Positions 1 to 7,924 are shown, counted from the first letter of the stretch. The stretch is 11,858 bases of DNA from DATIXD01 sp035518875 (GCA_035518875.1 DATIXD010000142.1:1-11858), one strand, 5' to 3'. A program made the numbers and translations. Notes: generated by a model not told the origin, from the letters alone.

Positions 1-96
1 GCGTTCGGTCAAGGGTACGCGCGACTTGATCGTGTCTGGCGAGGGCATGAGGTCGAGGGCCTCGATGTTTAGATTTTCTGTGTGCATGCGGGACAT
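1..96 (-). CDS. Class I DAHP synthase, N-terminal fragment (cut by window edge)
   Basis: Only the first 32 codons are present; the gene runs off the left edge. The peptide opens MSRMHTENLNIEALD, then has MPSPDTIKSRVPLTER. This matches the N-terminal arm of the AroF/AroG/AroH family, which has a hydrophobic stretch, then a (T/S)P.. motif, an 'IK' and a 'P(L/V)T' turn before the catalytic barrel. The full enzyme condenses phosphoenolpyruvate with erythrose 4-phosphate, the first step of aromatic amino acid synthesis; the N-terminal arm takes part in oligomer contacts and feedback control. Two in-frame ATGs exist, at 96 and at 87, and neither has a clear Shine-Dalgarno sequence. The longer one is reported and the shorter is equally possible. 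No catalytic residue lies inside the window, so the call rests on a short N-terminal resemblance. Which aromatic amino acid inhibits it cannot be told. Confidence 0.6.
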   Translation of the reverse strand, partial: MSRMHTENLNIEALDLMPSPDTIKSRVPLTER

Positions 97-240
97 AGGC
101 GGATCGATGGTGGGGTTACTGCAAGATGGGTGCGGCTAGAAGGTTGTAAGAACTCCGATCGTGCTAAGGATAGATACAACGAGACCCTTCGGGTACGTTT
201 TTCTGCTTCGGTCAGCTTGCATCATCAGACAATCTACCTT

Positions 241-272
241 GCGCTTCACGCGAAGGGTTCTTCGCTTCGCGC
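241..272. repeat. Inverted repeat / two-step hairpin upstream of the DAHP synthase gene
   Basis: Outer arms gcgc (241-244 and 269-272) enclose inner arms gcgaag (250-255) and cttcgc (260-265) around a 4 nt loop, with a small internal loop between the two stems. It lies 145-176 nt upstream of the DAHP synthase ATG on that gene's strand. No T-run follows on either strand, so it is not an intrinsic terminator. It could be a leader structure or a protein-binding palindrome; its role is unknown. Confidence 0.45.
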
Positions 273-322
273 ATTGTTAAGAAAATCCCGCGAGTCCGAT
301 CCTTGGTAAGAAATAGGGAATG

Positions 323-360
323 AAAAAACGCTCTTAGCGGCTGGGCTTAGCTGGCCGCTA
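323..360 (-). terminator. Hairpin plus T-run on the minus strand (terminator or attenuator-like)
   Basis: Read on the minus strand, TAGCGGC (360-354) pairs with GCCGCTA (341-335) in a 7 bp stem. Overlapping it, CGCT (339-336) can instead pair with AGCG (332-329) around a 3 nt loop, and this is followed at once by six T residues (328-323). The two foldings exclude each other because they share CGCT. The small hairpin has terminator geometry but a short stem; the larger stem lies six bases before the T-run. It is 227-264 nt upstream of the DAHP synthase start, so it could either stop read-through from the right or attenuate the aromatic gene. Confidence 0.4.
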
Positions 361-626
361 CCGATAACCGCAGTCGCCACAACTTCAACGGGAGAAGCAC
401 AGCCTTCGCGTCGAGAGCCGGATCATTTGTCAGGGATATCCCGGCGGAGATGATGGCGCGGCTGGGAATCAAGGTGGGACAGCAAATTTGTGCCGAAAAA
501 TGAGGTAAGGAAATAAATGCGGGGTAACTTTGACGGTCACAAAAAAATTCCAGTCGCAATGCACTCAGCTTTGACGAGGCCTACCGCTTATCGTGTGATT
601 GAGACCTCCCAAATATTTCTTTCAAG

Positions 627-656
627 GGCGACGACCGAAGGTCAGTCGCCTTTTTT
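627..656 (+). terminator. Rho-independent terminator, plus strand
   Basis: A stem ggcgac (627-632) with gtcgcc (645-650) continues into an inner stem gacc (633-636) with ggtc (640-643) around a gaa loop, with a single unpaired A at 644. Six T residues (651-656) follow directly. Stem length, GC content and position of the T-run are all typical of a strong intrinsic terminator. No T-run follows on the opposite strand, so it works rightward. The transcript it ends must start between about 97 and 620, where no gene is evident. Confidence 0.75.
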
Positions 657-672
657 GTTGCCTGATCGACCT

Positions 673-690
673 AAAAACGGATAAAAATCC
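673..690 (-). terminator. Weak candidate terminator for the leftward efflux/AI-2E operon
   Basis: On the minus strand GGAT (690-687) pairs with ATCC (682-679) around a TTTT loop, followed after one base by five T residues (677-673). The stem is only four base pairs, so it is weak. Its place, about 140 nt beyond the AI-2E family stop codon and back to back with the plus-strand terminator at 627-656, is what convergent transcripts would need. Confidence 0.25.
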
Positions 691-831
691 ATCAGAGTGT
701 GGCAAAGACCAGACTCGACCGCCCATTAGTTCGTTGATGCCGATCACGGCCGACCTTCGTTGTCATCCCAAAGGAATCTTCAAATTATCGCGCATGGCAA
801 TTGGCGGGCTGAAAGCTGCTTGTTTGGACGT

Positions 832-1911
832 TCAAGGGCTATCCGGCTGAGCGGATGAATCCAACCATTCGCAAAAGACCGTGTAGGCCACCGCCAGCAA
901 GGTGGCGCCCAGGAATATTCCCAGGAACCCCCAGGCCAAAAATCCACCGATGACACCGACAAAGATCAGCAGTATGGGCAACTCGCCACTGGTCTTGCTG
1001 ATGAAATAAGGCTTGATGAAGTTGTCGATGACATTAATGAAGATACCCCAGGCAACGGTGAATGCCGCCCATCCCTCGCTGTTGTTGCGAAATAGCCAGA
1101 TGGCCGTGGGTATCCAGATCAGGCCGGTGCCGATCTGCATGACCGCTGTCATGAAACAGATCAAACCGAGGACGGCCGGGGCTGGAACGCCCGCCATGGC
1201 GAAGCCGATGCCCGATAAGGCCGCCTGCAGCAGCGCGGTGCCGATGACACCCAGGAACACCCCCTGCATGGTGTGGGCGGCCACATGCAGCGCCCTCAGC
1301 CAATTGGCCCCGCCGATGCGCAAAGCGAATTTTTCCGCGCCCCGTCCCGCGTTTTCGCCCTGCACGTACAAAAATCCCGCCATGATCGTCGCCAAAATGA
1401 GGTAAACCACCGCCAAGGCCAGGTTCGCCCCCTGCTTGATCAACCAGCCGGCGGCGGTCAGCAGTATCGCTCTGACTCGCGCCGGATCAATGGCGTTTCG
1501 CAGGAAGCCCTCGCGCCAAGCATGGTCGATCCGCTCTCCAATCAGGGGAATATTCGCTAACCAGGCGGGCGGTTCGCCGAAATCTAGTGAGGAGAATTTC
1601 TCGGTCAGCTCGGGGAGGGACGGCAGCCAATCCACCACGGAGTTGATGGCGAGGCTGACAGGGAGGGCGAACACCAGCAGAATCAGCAGCGCCATGATGA
1701 GCGCGGCGGTCTTGCGACGGCCCTTCAGTGCGTTCACCAGCTTGAGGTATAAGCCCCAAGTGGATAGTGCAATGATCATGGCCCAGACGAACGGTACTAG
1801 AAAAGGGGTGGCGACCTTGTAGCAGGCGAAGCCGATCACTCCGACCAGAACCAGAATTCCAGCGCTCTCTATGAGTGCCCGATGCGGTGAGTCGGTCGAT
1901 TCGTTGGTCAT
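832..1911 (-). CDS. AI-2E family transporter (PerM/YdiK-like membrane protein)
   Basis: A 359-residue integral membrane protein, normal length for the family. Hydrophobic segments lie near residues 16-55, 68-90, 160-185, 215-275, 280-300 and 310-345. The soluble-looking stretch at about 91-150 between the early and late helices is typical. The family signature is at about 294-335: VIDNFIKP, then SGELPILLIFVGVIGG, then GFLGIFLGATLLAV. Family members have been linked to autoinducer-2 export (TqsA) or to Na+/H+ exchange; the substrate here cannot be read from sequence. The ATG at 1911 has only a weak purine stretch upstream. The gene starts 63 nt after the stop of the outer-membrane channel gene on the same strand, with no convincing terminator between, so co-transcription with the RND pump is possible but not shown. 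Family assignment is firm; specific function is open. Confidence 0.9.
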   Translation of the reverse strand: MTNESTDSPHRALIESAGILVLVGVIGFACYKVATPFLVPFVWAMIIALSTWGLYLKLVNALKGRRKTAALIMALLILLVFALPVSLAINSVVDWLPSLPELTEKFSSLDFGEPPAWLANIPLIGERIDHAWREGFLRNAIDPARVRAILLTAAGWLIKQGANLALAVVYLILATIMAGFLYVQGENAGRGAEKFALRIGGANWLRALHVAAHTMQGVFLGVIGTALLQAALSGIGFAMAGVPAPAVLGLICFMTAVMQIGTGLIWIPTAIWLFRNNSEGWAAFTVAWGIFINVIDNFIKPYFISKTSGELPILLIFVGVIGGFLAWGFLGIFLGATLLAVAYTVFCEWLDSSAQPDSP

Positions 1912-1974
1912 GGCTTGGATTTTCTCTCAGTCAAGGGGCATCGGGGCTCGGCTAAGCCTTCTTTTTTCTTGCGG

Positions 1975-3414
1975 CTACGGAAATACGCTCGCTTCCTTGG
2001 GTTTGGGCAGGCCCGCCTTTTGTTCGGCCTGCACGATCCAGCCCCCTCCCATGGCCCGATACAAGTCGATGCTCGCGATTAGATTGGAGTTCTGCGCTTG
2101 CACCAAATCGACTTGCGCGTCGAACAATTGACGGATGGAGTCGAGCACGGTGATATAGTCGGTATAGCCTTCATCGTAGCGGATGCGCGAGAGATCGAAA
2201 TAATTCGCCACGGCGGCCACCCGGTTGGCTTGTTTGTCCCGCTGCTCTTTGGTTTTCTGCTGGCCAACCAGCGCATCCTCGAATTCCCGGAAGGCGGAAA
2301 TAATGGCGCGTCGATAATTGGCCAGGGCGGCTTTTTGCGTGGCCTCCGCCGCATGCACCTCACCTGCGATTTTGCCTGCTGTGAAAATCGGCGTGAGCAT
2401 GGTCGAACCGATGGTCCAGAAATTAGCCCCAGGCGTGAACAGCGTACCCATCTGCGTGCCAAGCTGGCCTACGTCACCGGTCAAGGCGATCCTGGGGAAA
2501 TACTGGCCCCGCGCCACGCCGATCCGGGCGTTGGCGGCGACCAAGACCTGTTCCGCCTGGGCAATGTCGGGTCTTCGGATGAGCAGGTCGGATGGCAGGC
2601 CGGCCGGAACCGTTGGCAGCTTAAGCTCGTCCAGCGTGAGGCCGCGTTCGATGGGGCCGGGGTTTTTGCCCAACAGGACGTTAAGGGCATGCTCCGTTTG
2701 CGCGATGCTTTGCTCGTACTGGGGAATCAGAGCGGCCCGTCGCTCGTATTCCGATTGGGCCTGGCTGACTTCCAATTCCGAGGTGTAGCCTTCTTGGAAG
2801 CGGATCTTGCGGATGCGCAGGTCTTCCTTGAGGGTTTCCACGACGTTCTTGGTGATTTCCAAGTCCCGGTCCAGTGCGCGCAACTGCACGTAAGCCTGCG
2901 CCACATCGCTGACCAGGGTCAGGATGACCGCCCGCTGGACGGCTTCCTGGGAGAGCAAATCCGCCATCGATGCCTCGTTGGCGCGGCGCAAGGCCCCCCA
3001 GATATCCAATTCCCAGTTCATCTGCACGCCGAGCCGGGCAAGGTTGTATTCTTTCCCGCCCAAAGTACCCTGGCTGCCAAGCTGGCCAGTGGACTGGTGG
3101 CGGTAATATTCGCCGAAGCCGGAAATCTGCGGGAACAGATTCGAGCGCGTCGTTCCGTAAAGGCCGACGTATTTCTCCACATTGGCAATGGCGATCTTGA
3201 GATCCAGGTTGCCCTGCAAGGCCCGTCCCACCAAGCGGTTGAGGGCGGGGTCGCCCAATTGCTCCCACCATTGGGTGTTGCTGAGGTCGCGGGCTTGCTG
3301 GTCGGCGAAGCGCCACTGCTTGGGTGTATCGATCTGGGGTCTTTGGTAATCCGGGCCGACTTTGAAGCAACCGACCAGGGCGGCTGAGAGTGCGAAGACG
3401 AAAATCTTACGCAT
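1975..3414 (-). CDS. RND efflux outer-membrane lipoprotein, NodT/OprM family
   Basis: A 479-residue outer-membrane channel subunit of a tripartite efflux pump. It starts with a lipoprotein signal peptide; the lipobox LVGC puts the lipidated cysteine at residue 16. The family opening KVGPDYQRP follows. Further marks are the QWWEQLGDPALN stretch near residue 47, two repeats of the long coiled-coil barrel, and the central LPSDLLIRRPDIAQAE motif. The trimer would form the exit duct through the outer membrane and periplasm. The ATG at 3414 is supported by GGAGG (3428-3424) nine bases upstream, which lies inside the end of the permease gene. The two genes overlap by 8 bp (3407-3414), pointing to translational coupling. 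Last gene of the pump; the AI-2E family gene follows after 63 nt. Confidence 0.95.
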   Translation of the reverse strand: MRKIFVFALSAALVGCFKVGPDYQRPQIDTPKQWRFADQQARDLSNTQWWEQLGDPALNRLVGRALQGNLDLKIAIANVEKYVGLYGTTRSNLFPQISGFGEYYRHQSTGQLGSQGTLGGKEYNLARLGVQMNWELDIWGALRRANEASMADLLSQEAVQRAVILTLVSDVAQAYVQLRALDRDLEITKNVVETLKEDLRIRKIRFQEGYTSELEVSQAQSEYERRAALIPQYEQSIAQTEHALNVLLGKNPGPIERGLTLDELKLPTVPAGLPSDLLIRRPDIAQAEQVLVAANARIGVARGQYFPRIALTGDVGQLGTQMGTLFTPGANFWTIGSTMLTPIFTAGKIAGEVHAAEATQKAALANYRRAIISAFREFEDALVGQQKTKEQRDKQANRVAAVANYFDLSRIRYDEGYTDYITVLDSIRQLFDAQVDLVQAQNSNLIASIDLYRAMGGGWIVQAEQKAGLPKPKEASVFP

Positions 3415-6400
3415 GTTCGTTTTCCTCCGCCGTTATCCCCGATGGCTCGGCCTTGCCACGGTGCGAGATTTTCTCCACCACGTAGAAACTCACCGGAATC
3501 AGGAATATCGCCAGGCAGGTCGCCGCCATCATGCCGCCGATCACCGCGTAGCCCATGACCTGCCGCGACAACGCGCCGGCCCCGCTGGCGATGGCGAGCG
3601 GGACGCAGCCCAGGATGAAGGCGAAGGCGGTCATCAGAATCGGCCGCAGGCGCAGCCGTGCCGCCTCCATCGCCGCGTCATAGGCCGATTTGCCCTCCTC
3701 CACGCCCAGCTTGGCGAATTCGACGATCAAGATCGCGTTCTTCGCCGCCAGGCCAATCAGCATCACCAGGCCGATCTGGGCATACAGGTTGTTCTCATAG
3801 CCCCCGTACTTTAAACCGGCGAACGCGCCGAACACGGCTATCGGCGTACCCAGCAACACGCTGAAGGGCGTGCTCCAGCTTTCGTACAGCGCGGCCAGGA
3901 TCAGGAACACGCAGAAGATCGCAAAGGCGAACACCGCCGCCGGCGAGACGCCCTTCTGCGCCTGCTGCTCCTGGAAGCTCATGCCCAGATAGTCATAACC
4001 CATGTCGGACGGCATGATCTCGGCGAACACCTCCTCCAAAGCCCGCATCACCTGCGCCGAACTGTAGCCGGGCTTGGGCACGACCATGAGTTGCTGGCTG
4101 CGGAACAGGTTGTAGCGCATCGTGAACTCCGGCCCCGATGTCTGTCGCACGGAGGTCAACGCGGCCAGCGGCACGGTGTCGCCGGCGCTGTTGCGCACGT
4201 AGAACTGGCCCAAAGACTCGGTGTCCTTGCGGTATTCGCCCTCGGCCTGCACATAGGTCTGCCATTGCCGCCCGAAGCGGTTGAAGTAGTTGATGAAACC
4301 CGAGCCCATATAGGCTTGCAGAGTCTTGTACACATCCGACAATTGGATGCCTTGCTTCAGCACCTTGTCGCGGTCCACGTCGACGAAGATCTGCGGTACC
4401 GACGGCAAGGCGGTGGTCATGACGCGGGCGATTTCAGGCCGCTGGTTCGCCGCCGCCATGAATTTTTGGGTGTTCTCGGCCAGATACGCAACATCCTTGC
4501 CGGCCCGGTCCTCCACAACCATCGTCACGCCGCCCGAGGTGCCGACGCCGGGAATTGCCGGCGGCGGAAACGCGAAACCCATGAAATCGGGGATTTTCGA
4601 CATTTCCTTGTTGATATGCGCCTTGATCGCCTCGTATTGCTCCTCAGGGCTCTTGCGCTCCTCCCACGGCTTCAGCGAAATGAAGAAGAAGGTGTTGTAG
4701 GTGGTGGAAGCCTGGCTCAACATGTTGTAGCCGATGATCGAGGAGTAATACTCCACGCCCGGCGTGTTTTTCAAAATCTCCTCGACTTTTTTGGTAGCCT
4801 CGCTGGTGCGTTGCAGCGAGGCCACGTTGGGAAGCTGGATGCCGGCATAGAGATAGCCTTGGTCTTCGTCCGGCAAAAAGCCCATCGGGATGCCCTTCCC
4901 CAAGAAACCCGCCATGGCCGCCAACAGCCCCAGGAATACCATGCTGATGAGGCTCTTGCGCATCAACACCCCGCAAAAACCGACATAACCCTTGTTGGTG
5001 CGGCCAAACACAGCGTTGAAGCCGTCATAAAACTTTTGTAGCGGCCACCAAGCCGGCGTCCTGGGCCGCAGCAACAGCGCCGCCAAGGCCGGACTCAAGG
5101 ACAACGAGTTGAACATGGAGATCGCCACCGACACGCCGACGGTCACGGCGAACTGCTGGTACAGCCGCCCTGTGATGCCGGGGATGAACACCGTCGGCAT
5201 GAACACCGCGATCAAGGCCAGCGAGGTGCCGACGATGGGTCCGGTCACTTCCTTCATGGTTTTCAGCGTGGCTTCTTTCGGGCTTAAGCCTTTTTCGATG
5301 TGATGCTCGACCGCCTCGACGACGACGATGGGGTCGTCCACCACCAGGCCAATCGCCAGCACCAGGCCGAACAGTGACAGGGTGTTGATCGAAAAGCCCA
5401 GCATGGGGAATAGCATGAAGGTGCCGATCAGCGACACCGGCACCGCCAGCAGCGGAATCAGCGTCGGGCGCCAGCCTTGTAGAAATAAGAACACCACGAA
5501 GATGACCAGCACCATGGCCTCGAACAGGGTATGCACGATCTCGTTGATGCCTTCGGTCACGGCCAGCGTGGTGTCCAAGGCGACGACATAATCCAAGTCG
5601 TCGGGGAAGCGGGTCTTCAACTCCGCCATGACTTTCTTCGCGCCGTCGGCGGCCTCGATGGCATTCGACCCCGGCAACTGGTACAGCGCCACCAGCGCCG
5701 CCGGCTTGCCGTTCAGCCGGCCAAGCTTGTCGTAGTCCTGAGCCCCCAGTTCGATGCGCCCCACGTCCTTGATGCGGACGATGGAGCCGGACGGGTCGGC
5801 CCGCAGCACGATGTTGCCGAACTCCTCCTCGGTCTCCAGGCGGCCCTGGGCGCGGACGGCGTAGGTGAACTCCTGGCCCTCAGGCACCGGCTCGCCGCCG
5901 ACCTTGCCGGCCGGGTTGACGTTGTTCTGCGCCTGCACGGCGTTGACGATTTCCGGGATGGTGATGTTCAGCTTGGCGAGCTGGTCCGGCTTGACCCAGA
6001 TGCGCATGGCGTACTGGCCCGAGCCGAACACCGACACCGAGGCGATGCCCTTGACGCGGGTCATCTGGTCGTTGATGTTGATGTAGGCGTAGTTCGCCAA
6101 GAACACGTTGTCGTAACTCCCCTTCGGCGAATACAGCGCGAACATGATGAGCGGCGATGCCGTGGACTTCACCACGTTGATGCCGAAATTGCGCACGTCC
6201 TGCGGCAGTTGCGACTCGGCCTGGGATTTGCGCATCTGCGACAACACTTGGTCGATGTTCGGGTCGGTCGCCACGTCGAAATTGACGCGCAAAGTCATCT
6301 GGCCGTTGTTGGCGTTGATGGAGTACATGTAGTTCATGTTGTCCACGCCGGACATCTGCTGCTCGATGGGCGTGGCGACCGACCGCTCCACCGTGACCGC

Positions 6401-6559
6401 GTCCGCGCCGGTGTAAGTGGTTTGCACCTGGATCTCCGGCGGGGCGATGTTGGGAAACTGGGCAATCGGCAATTCCGCCATCGACACCAGGCCGATCATG
6501 ATCATCAAGATGGCGATGACGATCGACACGATGGGGCGGTTAATGAAAAATGTCGACAT
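3407..6559 (-). CDS. RND efflux permease, HAE1 family (AcrB/OqxB-like)
   Basis: A 1050-residue inner-membrane proton antiporter, the length expected of HAE1 permeases. It opens MSTFFINRPI with TM1 at about 8-28, then a large periplasmic porter/docking domain to about 335, a bundle of helices, a second periplasmic domain at about 555-870 and the last helices to about 1030. The proton-relay residues are present: Asp408 and Asp409 in GLVVDDPIVVVEAVE, and Lys940 in LIGLAAKNAILIVEF, at almost the same numbers as in AcrB. Substrates are probably hydrophobic or amphipathic compounds; specificity cannot be predicted. Pro410 directly after the Asp pair replaces the Ala common in AcrB. The start at 6559 is backed by GGGGAGG nine bases upstream, overlapping the adaptor's stop codon; only 6 nt separate the genes. 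Order adaptor-permease-channel is the classical complete pump operon. Confidence 0.97.
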   Translation of the reverse strand: MSTFFINRPIVSIVIAILMIMIGLVSMAELPIAQFPNIAPPEIQVQTTYTGADAVTVERSVATPIEQQMSGVDNMNYMYSINANNGQMTLRVNFDVATDPNIDQVLSQMRKSQAESQLPQDVRNFGINVVKSTASPLIMFALYSPKGSYDNVFLANYAYININDQMTRVKGIASVSVFGSGQYAMRIWVKPDQLAKLNITIPEIVNAVQAQNNVNPAGKVGGEPVPEGQEFTYAVRAQGRLETEEEFGNIVLRADPSGSIVRIKDVGRIELGAQDYDKLGRLNGKPAALVALYQLPGSNAIEAADGAKKVMAELKTRFPDDLDYVVALDTTLAVTEGINEIVHTLFEAMVLVIFVVFLFLQGWRPTLIPLLAVPVSLIGTFMLFPMLGFSINTLSLFGLVLAIGLVVDDPIVVVEAVEHHIEKGLSPKEATLKTMKEVTGPIVGTSLALIAVFMPTVFIPGITGRLYQQFAVTVGVSVAISMFNSLSLSPALAALLLRPRTPAWWPLQKFYDGFNAVFGRTNKGYVGFCGVLMRKSLISMVFLGLLAAMAGFLGKGIPMGFLPDEDQGYLYAGIQLPNVASLQRTSEATKKVEEILKNTPGVEYYSSIIGYNMLSQASTTYNTFFFISLKPWEERKSPEEQYEAIKAHINKEMSKIPDFMGFAFPPPAIPGVGTSGGVTMVVEDRAGKDVAYLAENTQKFMAAANQRPEIARVMTTALPSVPQIFVDVDRDKVLKQGIQLSDVYKTLQAYMGSGFINYFNRFGRQWQTYVQAEGEYRKDTESLGQFYVRNSAGDTVPLAALTSVRQTSGPEFTMRYNLFRSQQLMVVPKPGYSSAQVMRALEEVFAEIMPSDMGYDYLGMSFQEQQAQKGVSPAAVFAFAIFCVFLILAALYESWSTPFSVLLGTPIAVFGAFAGLKYGGYENNLYAQIGLVMLIGLAAKNAILIVEFAKLGVEEGKSAYDAAMEAARLRLRPILMTAFAFILGCVPLAIASGAGALSRQVMGYAVIGGMMAATCLAIFLIPVSFYVVEKISHRGKAEPSGITAEENEHA

Positions 6560-6565
6560 GGCGGG

Positions 6566-7753
6566 CTACCTCCCCGCGGCGGCGGGAGCTTCCGCATAGG
6601 GTTTCGGATCGACCTTGCTGCCGGGGCGGGCTTTCTGGATGCCCTCGACAATCACCCGCTCGCCTGGCTTCAGCCCTTCGTCAATCACCCACTGCGTGCC
6701 GATCGTCTCGGCGGGCTTCACGGGGCGGATTTCCACGGTGTTGTCGGCCTTCACCACCGCCACCAGGTGCTTGCCTTGCATCTCCCCGACCGCCCGTTGC
6801 GGCACCAGCAGTGCCCCCGGCTTGTTTTTCACCATCGCACGGACCTTGGCGAACTGGCCGGGGCGGAGGATATTGCCGGGGTTGGGGAACAGGATCGCGA
6901 CCTTGATGGTGCCGGTCTTGACGTCCACCTGGCGATCGGCGAAGAAGAGCCGGCCCGCTTGCGGGTACACCGAACCGTCCGCCAGGATCAGCTCCAGCGG
7001 AATCTTCCCCTGGGACGCACCTTTCTCCTTCTCGCGGGCGAATCGCAAATATTCCTGCTCGCTCAAGGGGATATAAGCCTTGATGGGGTCGACTTGCGAC
7101 ACCGTGGTCAGAACCGCGTTGGCGCTGCCGGGACCCACCAGGTTGCCCAGTTGTGCCTGGGAAAGGCCGGCGACGCCGTCGATGGGAGACGTGATTTTCG
7201 TAAAGCCCAGTTCCAGTTGAGCGTTTTCCACGGCGGCCTTGGCCGCGAGAACCTGCGCGTCCGCAGAGGCCTCGCGCCCGACGGCGTTATCCCGGTCGCG
7301 TACGCTGACGGCGTTCTGCGGGAGCAGCCTTTCTATGCGGTTCATGTCGAGCCGCGCCGTTTTCAATATCGCTTCTTCTCGCGCCAATGTGCTCTTGGCT
7401 TTATTCAGGTCGGCTTGGAAAGTCCTGGGGTCGATCTCATACAGCAATTGACCTTTCTTGACCGGCTGCCCTTCCTGATAGTTCTGCTTGACCAGATAGC
7501 CGGTCACCTGAGCCAGAATCTGCGCATTAATCATCCCATCAAGGGTACCGATCCATTCCTTCCGGATCGGAACATCCTGCTGCAGCACTTCAGCAACCTC
7601 CACGACCGGCGGCGGAGGTCCTGCTTGTGTCTCCTTCGCCTTGTCGCAACCACTGCCGAGCAGGGCGAGGACGATCCCTGCAAGCATCATCGAATGCTGC
7701 AACGGCTTTATGCCGTACCGCGTAAACGAATCATGGAGATCAGGTAATTTCAT
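6566..7753 (-). CDS. RND efflux periplasmic adaptor subunit (membrane fusion lipoprotein)
   Basis: A 395-residue adaptor linking the RND permease to the outer-membrane channel. An N-terminal signal ends in LLGSGC, giving a lipidated Cys36, so the protein is anchored in the inner membrane facing the periplasm. The first lipoyl half is at about 79-109 (AQVTGYLVKQNYQEGQPVKKG), an alpha-helical hairpin at about 112-180, the second lipoyl half around ITSPIDGVAG (188-196), then beta-barrel and membrane-proximal domains containing RPGQFAKVRAMV. The start at 7753 is supported by AAGGA seven bases upstream (7765-7761); the region before the hydrophobic core is rather long, and Met22 or Met23 would give a shorter signal. 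First gene of the leftward operon; its promoter must lie in 7754-8099. No regulator gene (TetR, MarR or two-component) adjoins it in the window. Confidence 0.95.
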   Translation of the reverse strand: MKLPDLHDSFTRYGIKPLQHSMMLAGIVLALLGSGCDKAKETQAGPPPPVVEVAEVLQQDVPIRKEWIGTLDGMINAQILAQVTGYLVKQNYQEGQPVKKGQLLYEIDPRTFQADLNKAKSTLAREEAILKTARLDMNRIERLLPQNAVSVRDRDNAVGREASADAQVLAAKAAVENAQLELGFTKITSPIDGVAGLSQAQLGNLVGPGSANAVLTTVSQVDPIKAYIPLSEQEYLRFAREKEKGASQGKIPLELILADGSVYPQAGRLFFADRQVDVKTGTIKVAILFPNPGNILRPGQFAKVRAMVKNKPGALLVPQRAVGEMQGKHLVAVVKADNTVEIRPVKPAETIGTQWVIDEGLKPGERVIVEGIQKARPGSKVDPKPYAEAPAAAGR

Positions 7754-7924
7754 GCTTCAATCCTTGTGTATCAAACGAGTCACGTAGGCGCCGTCTCGAG
7801 AGCGGCGTGCGCAGTCCGAGGGCGTAGCGGTCATGGGCCGGAATTTTGAACGAGTTGAGGCGAAATAATCCAGCGGCAATTCAAGGTGATGGGCGTGCCA
7901 TACCCCGGGCAGACTTTTGATAAG

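Larger units (their letters stand above)
97..831. other. Intergenic gap with hairpins and terminators, no convincing protein gene
   Basis: This stretch separates the start of the DAHP synthase gene (leftward) from the end of the AI-2E family gene (also leftward). All small open frames inside it (82-309 plus, 347-559 minus, 517-684 plus, 599-850 plus) lack recognisable family signatures. It contains an inverted repeat at 241-272, a hairpin plus T-run on the minus strand at 323-360, a strong plus-strand intrinsic terminator at 627-656 and a weak minus-strand terminator at 673-690. Part of it must be the promoter and leader of the DAHP synthase gene. The plus-strand terminator has no assigned gene and could end a small RNA. 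Confidence 0.7.

Noticed and set aside
179..202. Small hairpin ACCC-ttc-GGGT followed by TTTTT on the plus strand
   Set aside because: Four base pair stem with three bases before the T-run and no plus-strand transcript expected to its left.
136..225. 29-residue minus-strand open frame starting with two Met codons between the hairpins and the DAHP synthase gene, considered as a leader peptide
   Set aside because: It has only one Tyr, one Phe and no Trp, the ribosome binding site is poorly spaced and no terminator follows it before the gene, so attenuation by this peptide is not supported.
82..309. 75-codon plus-strand open frame near the left edge
   Set aside because: It begins inside the divergent DAHP synthase start, lacks a ribosome binding site and shows no family pattern.
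1940..1970. Possible plus-strand hairpin plus T-rich run between the channel gene and the AI-2E family gene
   Set aside because: The stem is about four base pairs and it points against the direction of transcription of both flanking genes.
2098..3387. Plus-strand open frame of 429 codons opposite the outer-membrane channel gene
   Set aside because: Shadow of the NodT-family gene; no domain or ribosome binding site evidence.
4091..5041. Plus-strand open frame of 316 codons inside the permease gene region
   Set aside because: Antisense to conserved permease sequence and without recognisable motifs.
5531..7747. Very long plus-strand open frame (738 codons) opposite the permease and adaptor genes
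   Set aside because: It is antisense to two unmistakable RND genes, is full of Asp/His/Arg/Leu runs typical of reversed GC-rich codons, and has no family signature.
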